Shown here piece after piece: positions 20,864 to 32,865 of a stretch of 64,000 nucleotides of DNA. The DNA comes from Prosopocoilus inquinatus. Lineage: Eukaryota; Arthropoda; Insecta; Coleoptera; Lucanidae. Where the stretch lies: the NCBI GenBank assembly GCA_036172665.1, contig CM069876.1, positions 5,456,001 through 5,520,000 on the forward strand. Reading direction: 5' to 3'. Position numbers and translations under genes: made by a program. The notes beneath the pieces are model-generated. The model was not told where the DNA came from. It was given only the letters and a program-made list of their open reading frames with translations, and made no database searches. Each line of letters opens with the position of its first letter. Positions within the stretch are counted from its first letter, which is position 1.

Positions 20864-21464
20864 GTGGAAACCTTATTTTTTAATAAAAGACAAAAACGTA
20901 ATGAGAATCCGAAATCAAATTTATCCGAAAATTGAATAAATATCACTTTTTTAGTTAAAGCGCAATTGGTAACTCCGGCGCGAGATGTCGCCACCTGACC
21001 TGTAATCGGTAATGTTACGGTAACATTATCGGTAAGGTAGCATTAAAAATAAATTACCGGTAATTTAACAACACTAGCTTTAAGCCATTCCCCTTGCTAT
21101 TTAGAGCTTGTTTCTATGGTGATGTAAAAACACATCGTTATGTTTACAGTGGGACACATGTGTCCCAGATATTTTTGGCGTGCGTAGTACGTCGCCATTT
21201 TGATGCTTCCTTACCATTGGTCGCGTTCAGGTAGCCGCAGCGTTGAAGCGTTTTTCTAAATCGTAAACCTGAACGAGGTTCATATGACGTCATTACTTAC
21301 AGCGCTTTCTTGAAGCGGCCGCCATTAGTCAAGCGCGGTATTTTTACGCTACATTCCAGCGCTGCATTAAGCACGATGAGTTCATAACCTCTACAACAGG
21401 ATTTCGGTCCAGGTAATTTAAAGCGCTACAGCTTTGCGCTGTGCTGCAGCGTTGCAAATACATT

Positions 21465-21580
21465 GGGCGCGTTCAGCGGCTGAGTTGCTTACTCAGCAAT
21501 CGATTGTGATTGGCTCACATGAGAGTAATATCCAATCACAAACGACTGCTGAGTAAGCAACGCATCCGCTGAACGCGCCC
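21465..21580. mobile_element. Harbinger-like MITE (116 bp)
   Basis: GGGCGCGTTCAGCGG at 21465 mirrors its complement ending at 21580. The arms pair on through TTGCTTACTCAGCA and GTGATTGG. ATT is duplicated on both sides, a 3-bp target site as in PIF/Harbinger. Confidence 0.75.
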
Positions 21581-21874
21581 ATTTCTACCTGACCGCAACC
21601 TTTGTTAACCTCAACACTCAAAAATGACATCAAGTTGGAGCATAATTTGTTCACAAATTAAAAGACCACTAGCGGCGTTGCCTTGTGAAAAACACAACCG
21701 ACAACAGTGCCCTAGTTAAAAATTTGGTAACGAAATTGGCAAATGTTTGAAATAAACGATAAGGTTATACATAACTATAATAGATTCATGTTTTTTTTTA
21801 CCTTATCGTTCGCACGCAAATTGATTTGACAAATTACTTTGATACGAAACTTCAAATACCTTGCCAACTTAGTA

Positions 21875-22016
21875 CCATTTGATTTTTTAAATTTTAGATT
21901 AAGGGATGCCCTGGAAAGCAAAACGTATACTATCATCTATCATCCTTTACGACTAAATTTAAATGTACTTTGCTTTTCATGGCTAACCTTTACCTAAAAT
22001 TCAAAAAATCATATGG
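21875..22016. mobile_element. TA-flanked palindromic MITE
   Basis: CCATTTGATTTTTT at the left against AAAAAATCATATGG at the right, both next to TA. Inner arms CTGGAAAGCAAA / TTTGCTTTTCATGG also pair. Non-coding. Confidence 0.6.
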
Positions 22017-22019
22017 TAT

Positions 22020-23301
22020 TTTGTGAATATTCTGTAGGGGATTTGTGTTTTATACCAACATAATGCAACAGGTAGTGTTTTTTTTTATTTGTGAACAACG
22101 TATAGTTATCTTCATATATGTATTTAGGTTTACGCGGCTAGCCTTATCCAACTTATGGGAATAAACCATGTTAAAGCAATAATTGACTATTATTTCTCAA
22201 CTTTAGGCATGTTCTTTTATTCACCAAAGAGCTAAGTGCACTCATTGGAAATATATCAAAGCGTATTTTTATTCATCATACAATTTGCGATTAAAGTAAT
22301 CATTCTGGTCTTAATTCGATTAAACTATGCTATAAGTTTCTAAAGAACTTAGGACAATGATGAAAATAAGATTTGAAGGTATTTGGACAAGCATAGCAAG
22401 TGTGTGAAAGTTTTAAAATATGTTGAAACGGAGATAAAATTTTTATAAATATAATCTCGTTTTCACAAGAAAAGGACACTTTTTTCTAAGCAGGCGAAAT
22501 ATCAAGATATTTTAGAAGAAAACCTCCAGTTGGCAGGTCTGAAAATAAAATTTAATTTTTAGCAATGATTTTTAGTACCTACTCTTGAATACAATTTAAT
22601 TAATAAGATTAAAGTATTTAATTATTTGTTATTTTAATGATTTAAAAACGTTTCATCTGCGATTAAATTAAAGAGAGAAATAAATGTTCCCACCTGACTT
22701 TGTGGCAATATCAATTTACTAATTTCGTACCTTTCTTTTAGATGTAACCAGATTGTACTTTGCTCGATCTTCTTTTGACGAATTGCTGAACAAACTCCAT
22801 AACTCAGTCTAATTCATTTTGTTTGAATTTACTACAAAAAAAAATACACCAAGATTTCTTTTATTATTTATTGATATTTTATGAAAAATACAAAGTAATT
22901 AAGAACTAATTATTAAAACTAAGAGTATAATCACGATGTGATACATTTTAAATAAATATTTGGTGTAATAAAACTTACATATTGACAAGTGCACTGATGT
23001 GATTTTTTTGTTTTGCAATGATCAGCAAGAGAACTTGTAGTATTCCTGGTTTAAATAAGGTTCAGATCGAACAATTTTATTACTTTTCATTATAAAACTA
23101 AATCACATCACTGTACAAATACATATATACAATTATTTTAAAAATTTGTTTTCAGTAGGTCTGATTATTTAGTATAAAAATTAATTTTATTATTTTGGAG
23201 TATAAGAGTGATGTGATTCTTAAAGGGTATAGTCTTTTGTGTAGAGCTGTAAATGCTTCTCTAAGTAGCTATTAAGTACAAAGAAAAATTGAGGTTTAAA
23301 T
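22020..23301. other. AT-rich stretch downstream of HSP70
   Basis: No gene or clear element. A minus-strand AATAAA at 23191-23186 may be the HSP70 polyadenylation signal, about 110 bp after the stop. The word GATGTGAT/ATCACATC recurs at about 22937, 22995, 23103 and 23210, which may be chance. Confidence 0.45.
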
Positions 23302-25236
23302 TCAGTCTACTTCCTCGATGGTCGGACCTGATTGTTTTTGTCTGCAACAACCTCCAGCCTGTTGTCCACATGATCCTGGCATTCCATTACTTTGTGAAGC
23401 ACCACTTCCCTTACGTAATTTTGTCACTATAGCCCCACATTCTAAAGTTAGTTGCCTTATCTTCTCTTCATACTCATCTTTTTCTGCCAAAGTATTGCTA
23501 TCAAGCCATTGTAAGCAACTGTCGCACTCTTCCTGTACTTTGGCCTTTTCTTCGGCGGACAATTTGTCTGCCGCATCATTAACAGCCTGCTTCATGCCAA
23601 ATACCATTCCTTCCAGCTGATTACGGGCCGAAATCCGTTCTCTTTGTTTATCATCTTCTTCACGATACTTCTCTGCTTCAGCAACCATTCTATCGATGTC
23701 TTTCTGTGATAACCTGCCCTTATCATTTTTTATGGTAATATACCTTGAATTCCCAGAGCTTGTATCTCTGGCAGAAACATTTAAAATACCGTTGGCGTCC
23801 ATGTCGAAGGTCACTTCAATCTTTGGTATTCCTCTCGGCACCGGGGGTATTCCAGTAAGATCAAAGGTCCCCAGCAGATTATTATTTTTAGTCATTGCTC
23901 TCTCACCTTCGAACACCTGCACAGTCACAGCGGGTTGATTATCTTCGTAAGTAGTGAAAGTCTGGGTTTGTTTACAAGGGATTCTCGAGTTGCGTTCAAT
24001 TATTTTGGCCATCACCCCACCGGCTGTCTCTATTCCTAGAGATAAAGGAGCAACGTCTACCAAGAGAACGTCCTGGAGTTTGTTGTCGATTTCCTCGCTG
24101 AGAATAGCCGCTTGCACGGCAGCACCGTAAGCAACTGCTTCATCCGGATTAATCGACAGATTAAGGGCTTTACCACAGAAGTAGTTCTGCAAAAGCGATT
24201 GGATCTTCGGTATTCTTGTAGAACCACCTACGAGGACCACGTCGTGGATCATTCCCTTGTCCATTTTAGCATCGGCAAGAGCCTTCTCAACTGGTTCTAA
24301 CGTCCCTCGGAATAAGTCTGAGTTTAACTCTTCAAATCTAGCTCGAGATACTTTCGTGTAGAAGTCGATACCATCGTAGAGTGCATCTATTTCAATGGTG
24401 GCTTCAGTGCTAGATGACAGAGTACGTTTCGCTCTTTCTGCTGCTGTTCTCAGGCGACGTACTGCTCTCGGATTTGAACACAGATCCTTCTTAAACTTTC
24501 GTCTAAATTCATCACACAAATGATTGACTAATCGATTATCGAAATCTTCACCTCCGAGGTGAGTGTCACCTGCAGTAGCTCTAACCTCAAACAGAGAGCC
24601 TTCATCAATGGTTAAAATAGAAACATCGAAGGTGCCTCCACCCAAATCAAATATTAAAACATTTCTTTCTCCTCTTAAGTTCTTGTCGAGACCATAAGCC
24701 AGAGCTGCAGCAGTCGGTTCGTTTATGATTCTCAAGACTTTAAGCCCGGCAATTACTCCTGCGTCTTTTGTGGCTTGACGTTGTGAATCGTTGAAGTACG
24801 CTGGGACCGTAATAACTGCATCCTGCACTTGAGTTCCCAGGTAAGCCTCGGCTGTTTCTTTCATCTTCGTCAAGACCATCGAGCTGATCTCTTCAGGCGC
24901 GAAGCTTCTCTTTTCCCCTTTAAACTCGACTTGTATTTTAGGTTTACCATTTTCATTGATAACTTTGAAGGGCCAATGTTTCATATCTTCCGCGGTTTTT
25001 GGATCATCGTAACGTCGGCCGATCAGTCTCTTGGCATCGAAGACTGTGTTGCTGGGATTCAAGGCGACCTGGTTCTTAGCAGCATCGCCGATGAGCCTTT
25101 CTGTGCCTGTGAAGGCGACGTAACTTGGTGTCGTGCGGTTGCCTTGGTCGTTGGCGATGATTTCCACTTTGCCTTCCTGCCACACTCCAACGCAGGAGTA
25201 TGTCGTTCCCAAGTCAATACCAATCGCTTTTGCCAT
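23302..25236 (-). CDS. Hsp70: Cytosolic HSP70, stress-inducible type
   Basis: 644 residues, intronless, from [19 protein letters not shown]. The ATPase domain occupies about 1-385 with the three family signatures: [13 protein letters not shown] (5-17), [15 protein letters not shown] (about 194-208) and [14 protein letters not shown] (about 331-344). A linker with [14 protein letters not shown] and the substrate-binding domain follow. The C-terminal EEVD marks the cytosolic/nuclear form that docks TPR co-chaperones. It binds unfolded hydrophobic segments and releases them on ATP exchange. Lack of introns and heat-shock elements upstream point to the inducible gene, not the constitutive cognate. 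The tail is unusual in having [13 protein letters not shown] in place of the usual Gly-Gly-Met-Pro run. No breaks are seen. Confidence 0.97.
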   Translation of the reverse strand: MAKAIGIDLGTTYSCVGVWQEGKVEIIANDQGNRTTPSYVAFTGTERLIGDAAKNQVALNPSNTVFDAKRLIGRRYDDPKTAEDMKHWPFKVINENGKPKIQVEFKGEKRSFAPEEISSMVLTKMKETAEAYLGTQVQDAVITVPAYFNDSQRQATKDAGVIAGLKVLRIINEPTAAALAYGLDKNLRGERNVLIFDLGGGTFDVSILTIDEGSLFEVRATAGDTHLGGEDFDNRLVNHLCDEFRRKFKKDLCSNPRAVRRLRTAAERAKRTLSSSTEATIEIDALYDGIDFYTKVSRARFEELNSDLFRGTLEPVEKALADAKMDKGMIHDVVLVGGSTRIPKIQSLLQNYFCGKALNLSINPDEAVAYGAAVQAAILSEEIDNKLQDVLLVDVAPLSLGIETAGGVMAKIIERNSRIPCKQTQTFTTYEDNQPAVTVQVFEGERAMTKNNNLLGTFDLTGIPPVPRGIPKIEVTFDMDANGILNVSARDTSSGNSRYITIKNDKGRLSQKDIDRMVAEAEKYREEDDKQRERISARNQLEGMVFGMKQAVNDAADKLSAEEKAKVQEECDSCLQWLDSNTLAEKDEYEEKIRQLTLECGAIVTKLRKGSGASQSNGMPGSCGQQAGGCCRQKQSGPTIEEVD

Positions 25237-25361
25237 TTTATGTCGATTTGTAAACTTCGCTTGAGAACACTTTCACAGAGTTTTTACTTCGAACGTTTTG
25301 CTTGAGCTTCACTCTCTTCGCAATTTCAAATATGAATGATTTCCCGGCAAAGGCTCGGGTG

Positions 25362-25436
25362 TTTATATACTTGAGTTTCGCGTTCCCGAATATGTCCGAT
25401 TCCTCCAGAATGTTTCTAGTTCATTCGAGTGAAATC
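25362..25436 (-). promoter_or_regulatory. HSP70 heat-shock promoter (TATA and HSEs)
   Basis: The minus-strand TATATAAAC (25369-25361) lies about 125 bp before the ATG. Ten to twenty bases further upstream is a perfect inverted HSE pair gTTCccGAAt (plus strand 25382-25391), followed by a third unit CGAAA. A second cluster, AGAAtgTTTCtagTTC (25406-25421) with ATTCGAGTGAA, lies next to it. These are nGAAn units of the kind heat-shock factor trimers bind. Spacing to the TATA box is typical of insect hsp70 genes. Confidence 0.8.
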
Positions 25437-25499
25437 TACTCGCTGACCTCTGTACCGCCTAGGCTTTTCTCTCTGGATGTAATTATTGTTTACAGTATA

Positions 25500-25893
25500 G
25501 TATTTATATTTAGATTTTTTTTTTGGATTATTTTAAAATGTATTGAATTTGATTAGTTTTTATAGGTGAATAAGATTAATAATTAACATAACGGTAAATT
25601 TTGCATTGCTCGTATTCTATTCCATGCTTGTAGAAGTTGGGTAGAAATCACGGCTTATATTCTATTTAGAGATCGCTCGAAATTTTTCGATATAAAGAAA
25701 CCTAAAAGAATTATACTTTTACAGGGCGTTAATAAAAAACCCGGACAACGTTTGGCAGGTGATAGTAGAGATAGAGATCAAAACTGGAAAATATTCTAAT
25801 AAACTAAGGTTGCCATATTATTAGAAATAAAATAACGGACAAACTATTCTTTATTCACTTTGCAGCGATGTTGATGGTTGCTGCACGATGGTA
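25500..25893. other. Upstream non-coding DNA with a mariner-type fragment
   Basis: GGGCGTTAATAAAAAACCCGG near 25724 and the following 70 bp (GTAGAGATAGAGATCAAAAC) match an arm of the foldback at 60.66 kb. Otherwise nothing is recognised. Confidence 0.45.
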
Positions 25894-27559
25894 CACTTCT
25901 GCTATAAAGTTTTCGGAGTACGAGACATGCCACTGGCAGTAAGAAATTTTATGCTTTGCAATTATGAACCTTATAGCTTTTACAACCGTACCTGCTACCC
26001 CGATAATAAAACCGGTCATCGCAAACATAGCGATTTAACACAGATGCGAACTTATTCAACCAACTTGAATAATCTGCTAGAAAGACTTTCATTGTAGTTG
26101 GATGGATAAGAAATTTAACAAAATTTATTTTCTAAATATTATAACATGTGTAGTAAATAATGTGTGCATTATGAAATTAAAATTTCTGAAACTTTGGCAA
26201 TTGAAATTAAATAAGTCAATAAAATAAAATCTGTTATTTTTCGTTAATTAAATTTAACTTTCTAGTTTCATTAAATACACATACGTTTTGCAACTAATTA
26301 ATAGCTTTGTTGAGCAGAACTTCTTAGCATTTATATTATTATAATAAGAAACAAATTTAAATAAACTAGCTCATTCTATATATTTTTTCAAATACTCAAA
26401 AATCATTCACATATTTTCACAAAATAAATGTTATACGATTTAATCATTTTCTCTTAACTTCTAGATTAATGAAAACTTGCTAAACTTTGTGGATGAACTT
26501 TTCAACTTATTTTACTGATGTCAGATTTGAGAAGAAACTAAAAAGAAGAATATTATTTTTTCCTCTGTGGCGTAGAATGAAATATGTATATTATTTTTAA
26601 CGCAAGTATTGCAATTTTTAAGTATTACACATATCATTCTATATTCTAGGAGTTTAATACTATATTTGTTAAGTTTCCTAAATTTGTATGATTCTGAATA
26701 ATTTTAATGAGTTAATTATTCGATCAACAAGTATCATCAGTAAACTTATTATTTAAATGAAATTAAGTTATTTTAAATTTACTTCACTGTAAATTCTTAC
26801 AATATTATATGATACCGTATAAAAAAGAATAACATACACTGGAAAAAGTATTCAAGACTTTATTATTGAGAACAACGAAAAACTTATTACAAGTAAAAAC
26901 AAAACTAAAGTAAAAATTAACAAAACAATAATTCACGTATATATTTCCAAAAATAGAAAAAATAATAACACTTATTTTTAATAAAAACATTTTAACTGTT
27001 TCAAATGTCCTTCACGTTTTAAATACTAATGCCAAACGATTATCAAATTCTTTCATAGTATTTTTTTAAATATTTCAGACATAATTCATGACATTCATAA
27101 CTGACATTAACATCATATTTGTTTTATTGAAACTTGTTTGCATATTCTGCCATGCATTGACATGTTTTTTTTTTTATAATTGAACCTGGGAATATTTACC
27201 TTTTATGTTTAGAGTTAATAAAATAAGTCACGGTATGTATAGATGCTTCATTTTAGGATCCGCAGAAAAACATAACAGCATAAAAGTCATAGGTTTTTAT
27301 ACGTGATATCTCTTTATCACAAAGAACAAAAGGGTATCATAAAACAGAGGTTCGGTAAAATGAAACATAATTTTTCTTGATGTCGAAAATATTTTACATG
27401 AATAGGTTTATTGACATGTGAATAAGACGTGTATGATAAAATTGAATTGAAAATATCAATATATTAACATTTATAAAATAAAGATGACGTGAAAAAATGT
27501 AAAATATAACGGAAATGCTTAAATAGCATAATAGAAACCGCTTAAATAGCGCCATCCTG

Positions 27560-27625
27560 CGATCGCTTCTGCTGACGAAGCTCCAAATAGGACTGAAACA
27601 GCTGTACAGAGGAACGGGACAAAAT
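27560..27625 (+). ncRNA. Hammerhead ribozyme inside element X2
   Basis: CTGACGA 27572-27578, helix II AGCTCC/GGACT with loop AAATA (one bulge), GAAA 27595-27598, CAGCTG, T, A, with cleavage predicted after A27606. Helix I CTTCTG/CAGAGG. The same ribozyme as in X1, so it belongs to X and was not added later. Confidence 0.7.
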
Positions 27626-27838
27626 AACTAGAATCAAAATTGTGAGGTCTTCTATTTACTTAAAAATAAATAAAATCGAACATATGTCCTAATTGTTATT
27701 ATTTTCTTAAAATTATGTGAGCTTTCCGTATGGCAAAGCTTGTCGGTGAGCTAATAAATCACCCTGTATTTCATGTTTACTAAAAATTTATTTATGTATT
27801 TCTCGTAATGAAAATTTTAGAATACACAGAAAAATATA

Positions 27839-30126
27839 CACCCTGTCCGTTTTTCGAGTACCACTAAGGGGATCTCGCTTATCTTAAGAGATACGAAGTT
27901 GGTTAAATTAGGGCAAAGTTGCGCATTTTCGTGCTGAATAATAATCTAAAAAGAAATTTGAAATATCTTCAATAGTTTTGAAGATAACGCAAAAAAACCA
28001 AAATTTCTGATTTTCGTTTTTAATTTTTTTATGATAAACTAATCTTTCTAGACATTTCTAACGAAGACATTATTCAGACACTTTTTTATGGAGAATTCGA
28101 ATATGTCATACACTTTTCAATAAATCTCAAGATGGCGGAGAAACACCTGTCAACTTCATTTTTTCTTATGGACGCCATTTTGGATTTTAATATTTTGAGA
28201 TTAGATTTTTTTTTCTCTTTACAACGATGTATCACACGCGATGGTTCAATCTCATATTTTTGCCAAAAATTCAATTTTTCCTTTTTTGCCAAGAATGCTT
28301 TGGAAAAACAAAAAACGTTCGTTTGACAGTTTGAACCTATTTTGAGTCTTATCATTTATGTTTGTGCTAAACTAATCGTACTAGATATTTCTAACCAAAA
28401 TATTATTCAGACAGTTCTTTATTGACTATGAAAGTAACATCATAACATGTGTTCAAATTGCCCACCTCCTAATTCTAAACACAGTGCCACTCTTTTCTTG
28501 AGATTTGCTATAGCTCTCGCCACATCCCTCCTTCTAATCTTGTACCTCAGAGTGGTGACAATTCTTTGACGAAGTTCATCAAGGTCGGCTGGCAATGTTT
28601 TATAAATATTATTTTTCATTGTCCCCCATAAAAAATAGTCTAAGGGAGACATGTCAGGAGACCGCGCCGGCCAGGGTACGTCGCCATTATTAGCAATAAC
28701 ATGGTTGGGGAATATTTCCGACAAGCATTCCCTAACCCTCATAGCATTATGGGGCGGTGCGCCATCTTGCTGGAACCAGATGGTGTTCAAACGATGAAGA
28801 GGAATGTTGTCGTCAATAAAATCCGTTAGGAATGTCCTTAGAAAATTGAGGTACCGATCAGCATTTAAAGTCTCTTCGTAAATAAAAGGACCTATTATCG
28901 TATCGCCCAATAAACCGACCCATACATTAAGGCTAAAACGTATTTGTGGTCGCCGTGCTTGAAATTGATGTGGATTTTCAATTGACCAGTAATGTTCATT
29001 ATGGCGATTAAACATTGCTGCATTGGTGAATTTACATTCATCAGACCATATGATGTTATTAAGAAAAGTAGGGTTTTCCTGAATCTTATTATTTACAAAC
29101 GTGCAAAAAGCTAACCGTCGTTCATAATCCCCAGGATGAAGTGTTTGAGTAATATGAATTGCCCAAGGTCGATATTTGTGTTTTCTAAGGGTTCTCCAAA
29201 CAACTTGATGTGACGGCAAATTCAGCTGGGCTGCAATTTCCCTTGAGGAAACAGATGGATTGTGTTGCACCTAATTAAGAATTAAATGATGAATACGTAT
29301 TTTAGTCTTTGTAATCATGTAAAATGTTTACCACTTGTAAAATTTCCTGTTCATATTCATTGGGCCTATCGCCATATTTCCGTCTAGGTTTCTTAAACGA
29401 ACCACATTCGCCCAAGTTTCTATGTAGCAAAGAAAAATAGCTCAAACAAGGTTGTTGCCGCTCAGGATAACGCTGCAAATATTTTGCAGCAGCCACGTGG
29501 GTATTTCGATGCGAAGTGTAGTAAATTTGAATCATATCTCTTTGTTCTTGGCTTGAAAAAGGCATTTTCGCGATAAAACTAGCGCAAACGTAAAGACAAG
29601 ACTTGAAATATCATCAAACTGTCAAACTTTTGTTCACAACAAACGAACGTTTTTTGTTTTTCCAAAGCATTCTTGGCAAAAAAGGAAAAATTGAATTTTT
29701 GGCAAAAATATGAGATTGAACCATCGCGTGTGATACATCGTTGTAAAGAGAAAAAAAAATCTAATCTCAAAATATTAAAATCCAAAATGGCGTCCATAAG
29801 AAAAAATGAAGTTGACAGGTGTTTCTCCGCCATCTTGAGATTTATTGAAAAGTGTATGACATATTCGAATTCTCCATAAAAAAGTGTCTGAATAATGTCT
29901 TCGTTAGAAATGTCTAGAAAGATTAGTTTATCATAAAAAAATTAAAAACGAAAATCAGAAATTTTGGTTTTTTTGCGTTATCTTCAAAACTATTGAAGAT
30001 ATTTCAAATTTCTTTTTAGATTATTATTCAGCACGAAAATGCGCAACTTTGCCCTAATTTAACCAACTTCGTATCTCTTAAGATAAGCGAGATCCCCATA
30101 GTGGTACTCGAAAAACGGACAGGGTG
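27839..30126 (-). mobile_element. Mariner-type element with about 480-bp terminal inverted repeats
   Basis: Ends CACCCTGTCCGTTTTTCGAG and its complement, with TA on both sides. The inverted repeats extend over 27839-28322 and about 29640-30126 with few differences, so both ends even encode the same spurious peptide. The transposase lies between them on the minus strand. Total 2288 bp. It was inserted into X2 after X2 arrived. Confidence 0.88.
28440..29565 (-). pseudogene. IS630/mariner-type transposase with DD41D spacing (one frame break)
   Basis: N-terminal part (29565-29302): MPFSSQEQRDMIQIYYTSH and RPNEYEQEILQVV, helix-turn-helix region. The frame breaks between 29302 and 29270, then 276 residues continue to 28440. 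Catalytic acids: WSDECKF, QQDGAPPHN and SPDMSPLDYFLWG. Forty-one residues separate the second from the third Asp (the D of PLDYF). This spacing has been reported for a DD41D lineage in insects. It is nearly intact: one indel restores a single frame. The start at 29565 gives the MPF beginning seen in relatives. Confidence 0.85.
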
Positions 30127-30633
30127 TATACAAACTACAAACGAATAAAATTTTTGTGAAGTCAAACAAACCAGAAGTGTATAAAGGCAGAAATTTGGTA
30201 TAATTATAATTTTTCAGATTAATTAACATCGTCGATCCTTTATAGCAATTTAACATTTATATGTCTTTATAATATGATCTGAAATCCTGTTATTTAACAA
30301 TATAAAATATTCTAATTAAAAAAAAAACATTTTTTGTTCAATTTTTAAGTTAAAGCAAAAGAGAACAAACAAATTCGCCACCGCGTCCGCGTTCGCAACC
30401 GCGCGTCGCCTCAATAAATACTCGGAACCAAATACTGGCAACGAAATTCAACAAACCATAAACATCTGCACCGGCCGGGGTTTAATAGGACCTAAGTAAA
30501 CAACCCTCCTATCGGGGTGCGGAGAAAGTGTCTCTGTTCCTTAAGGTTCGAAATATATTAGGCCCGTTTCAATAAGGTTCAAATTCGAACGATTTTATTG
30601 CTTTTGATTTCGAAACTTTTAAGCATTAGTGTA

Positions 30634-31099
30634 CAATCAAGCTCTTTAGTAATGTCTCCCCAATAAAATTTTAAGTCGCAATCTGAGAGGTAAACAGATA
30701 CGTGCTGAATTTTATTTCATGTTTTTATTTTGTGTTTAGTCACCTCCTTGCCCGTTTGCCTGTCTGTCTACTTTTCACAATGATCAGAAGGCATGCATTA
30801 ATTCGTTATTTATAACATTTATAGGCGAGACATTACTAAAGAGTTTAACTGTACATACTCTCTCAACAATTACATCGTCTTGCCAAAATCAATTCGATCA
30901 AAATTAATCAGGCAAATTTAAATAGGAGTTAAAAGTTATAAGCACGATTACAAAGAAAAAACAATATAAAGTTATTTATTAACACGCCTAAACAGATAAA
31001 TTTATTTATAAATTCTTGCTGCAATTAACTGTTAAAACAAAAGAAATAAAGATCTTGAAACAACCTAATCTTGCGCTTTGCAGCAATCCGAAGCAGTAT
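30634..31099. other. Non-coding stretch, nothing recognised
   Basis: AT-rich. ATTAGTAATGTCTC near 30645 is mirrored by GAGACATTACTAAAG near 30827, suggesting a small decayed palindrome of about 200 bp. Confidence 0.4.
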
Positions 31100-31520
31100 T
31101 GCCAAATCATCAAATTTCGAAATTTGAATCTTTCTTAAAGAAAAAAAAATTGTTTCTTGAATGTGTTTATGAATTATTGTTTTCAAGTTTGAAATTTAAA
31201 CATTTTCGTCCTTTTTTTATTTTCGATTTTGAAGTTTCAAATCGTATTATCCCGAGAAAAAATAAGAAAACTGAAATGAAAAATTATAATTGAATAGAAA
31301 AAGGTAGTAGCACTTCGGTGAGATTAAAAAAAAAAATATTTGTACTAGTTTTTTTTTTGGATGTGACGCGATCGTCTTTTTTTCATAAATTATTGTTTTT
31401 TTTTAAGTTTGAAATTCAAATATTTCCGTCTCTTTTTGATTTTTTTGTGATCGTCATTTGTTTCCATCTTCAAAATTTCTGTCTCTTTCTGATTTCTTTT
31501 TGGGTACTGTTGCCATTATT
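31100..31520 (-). repeat. A-rich dispersed repeat (reverse copy)
   Basis: T-rich on the plus strand. TTTCCGTCTCTTTTTGATTT and CAAATCGTATTATCCCGAG are the complements of segments at 5.6-6.5 kb. Non-coding. Confidence 0.5.
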
Positions 31521-31522
31521 GT

Positions 31523-31678
31523 TTAAAAAGAAACACCGTTTTGAATTATGTACAGGGTGGATTAAATTCGATGTCTCTTATGGGCATCTCTGTAACTATA
31601 ACAGATAGAAAAAAAAAACTAGTGGCCAAGTCTCGATCTCTTTTTTGGAGATTAAGTCAATAGTGTAAACAAAAATTA
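31523..31678 (+). repeat. Direct repeat left of the 177-bp satellite
   Basis: TTGTTTAAAAAGAAACACCG through TACAGGGTGGAT and GTCTCTTATGGGCATCTC to AGTCAATAGTGTAAACAAA. The same 155 bp recurs in direct orientation at about 32866-33024. The TACAGGGTGG motif resembles mariner-type ends. Confidence 0.75.
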
Positions 31679-31699
31679 ATTTAATTTATTTTATTAATT

Positions 31700-32660
31700 T
31701 TCGAATTTTCGAATCCAATTTAAGCTGGGGAGTTATAGAGCTTTTTCTCGGCTTTCTAACGTCTCTCACGAAAAAACAATCGACGAGCGCGTTCTCGAAT
31801 TACAATCAAAATTCTAAAGTAACGCGTATTTGCTCAATTAACTTAACGCCTCTCCCTCCCCCCGAGATCACGGTTGTAATTTTTGAATCCAATATAAGTG
31901 AGGGATTTGCAGAGCTTTTTCCTGGCTTTCCAGCGCCTTTTACCTAAAAACAATTGACGAACACGTCCTTGAGTGACATCGAAAATTCAAAAGCGACGCG
32001 CTTTTTATTTGCTCAATTAACTGAACGTCTCTCCATCCCCTTACGATCGCGCTTGTAATTTTCGAATCCAATTTAAGCAGGGGAGTTACAGAGCTTTTTC
32101 TCGGCTTTCCAACGTCTCTCACGAAAAGACAATCGACGAGCGCGTTCTCGAATTACAATCAAAATTCTAAAGTAACGTGTATTTGTTCAATTCACTTAAC
32201 GTCTCTCCCTCCCCCCGAGATTGCGGTTGAAATTTTTGAATCCAATTTAAGTGGGGGATTTACAGAGCTTTTCCTCAGCTTTCCAATGCCTTTTACCAAA
32301 AAACAATTGACGAACGCGTTATTGAGTTACATCGAAAATTCAAAAGCGACTCGCTTTTTATTTGCTCAGTTAACTGTCCGTCTCTCCCTCCCTCGTGGTC
32401 GTGTTTGCAATTTTTTAATTCAATTTAAGTGGAGGATTTACAGAGCTTTTTCTCAGTATTCCAACGCCGTTTACCAAAAAACAATCGGCGAACGCGTTCT
32501 TGAGTTACAATCAAGGTTCAAAAACAACGCGTTTCTTATTTGCTCAATTAATTAAACGTCTCTCCCTCCCCTCGCGATCGCGCTTGTAATTTTTGAATCC
32601 AAATTAAGCCGGAGAGTTACAGAGCTTTTTCTCGACTTTCCAACGCCATTCGCCAAAAAA
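31700..32660. repeat. Satellite of about 177-bp monomers in an alternating A/B order
   Basis: The phrase GAATCCAATTTAAG...GAGTTACAGAGCTTTTTCTC returns near 31711, 31887, 32063, 32238, 32417 and 32597. Odd monomers have AACGTCTCTCACG after it, even ones TTTTACCAAAAAACAATTGACG, so the true repeat is a dimer of about 350 bp. Six monomers are visible. No open frame of interest. Confidence 0.8.
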
Positions 32661-32865
32661 GAACTGCAAAAGGGAAAGTGGGTGAATTTTCCAAACAAAT
32701 TTGTTTTTCGGACATGCCCGGACGAGGAAACGGAACGTGCAATTTCATAGGACAGAGTGGGCACTGCCCACCTTGCCCACCCCGACGAACCGCCACTGAT
32801 GTTAACCAAGATAAAATCTGAAATTAAATACTAATAAAAATGATGCTAATGAATGTTTCCAAGCT

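Larger units (their letters stand above)
19538..21076. mobile_element. hAT MITE, TTACCGGTAA family, copy 2 (outer host of two insertions)
   Basis: Starts TAGTGTTGTGAGTCGG at 19538 and ends TTTAACAACACTA at 21076. The duplication GCTTTAAG is at 19530-19537 and 21077-21084. It is interrupted by a 526-bp element at 19562 and by another copy of itself at 20393. Removing both gives about 0.53 kb, close to copy 1. Confidence 0.85.
25894..30631 (+). mobile_element. Element X, copy 2, inverted relative to X1
   Basis: CACTTCTGCTATAAAGTTTTCG at 25894 and AAGCATTAGTG ending at 30631, each next to TA (25892-25893 and 30632-30633) within GTAC. It carries a 2288-bp mariner-type insertion. Its remaining 2.45 kb aligns with X1 over nearly its whole length in reverse orientation. 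The 16 kb between X1 and X2 includes PIG-C and HSP70. Confidence 0.75.

Noticed and set aside
23318..25305. Plus-strand open frames opposite HSP70
   Set aside because: Antisense shadows of the conserved HSP70 frame, common for this gene.
10959..26745. Further hammerhead candidates with CTGATGA at 10.96 and 26.74 kb, and CTGACGA at 18.12 and 54.50 kb
   Set aside because: No helix II hairpin and no GAAA at the required distance. Chance matches to the first core box.
28086..29879. Identical small proteins at 28086-28355 (minus) and 29673-29879 (plus)
   Set aside because: They are the two terminal inverted repeats of the mariner-type element read in the same sense. No evidence of coding.
31700..32660. 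CRISPR-like array (regular repeats)
   Set aside because: Repeats are contiguous 177-bp monomers without short unique spacers, in a eukaryotic genome.
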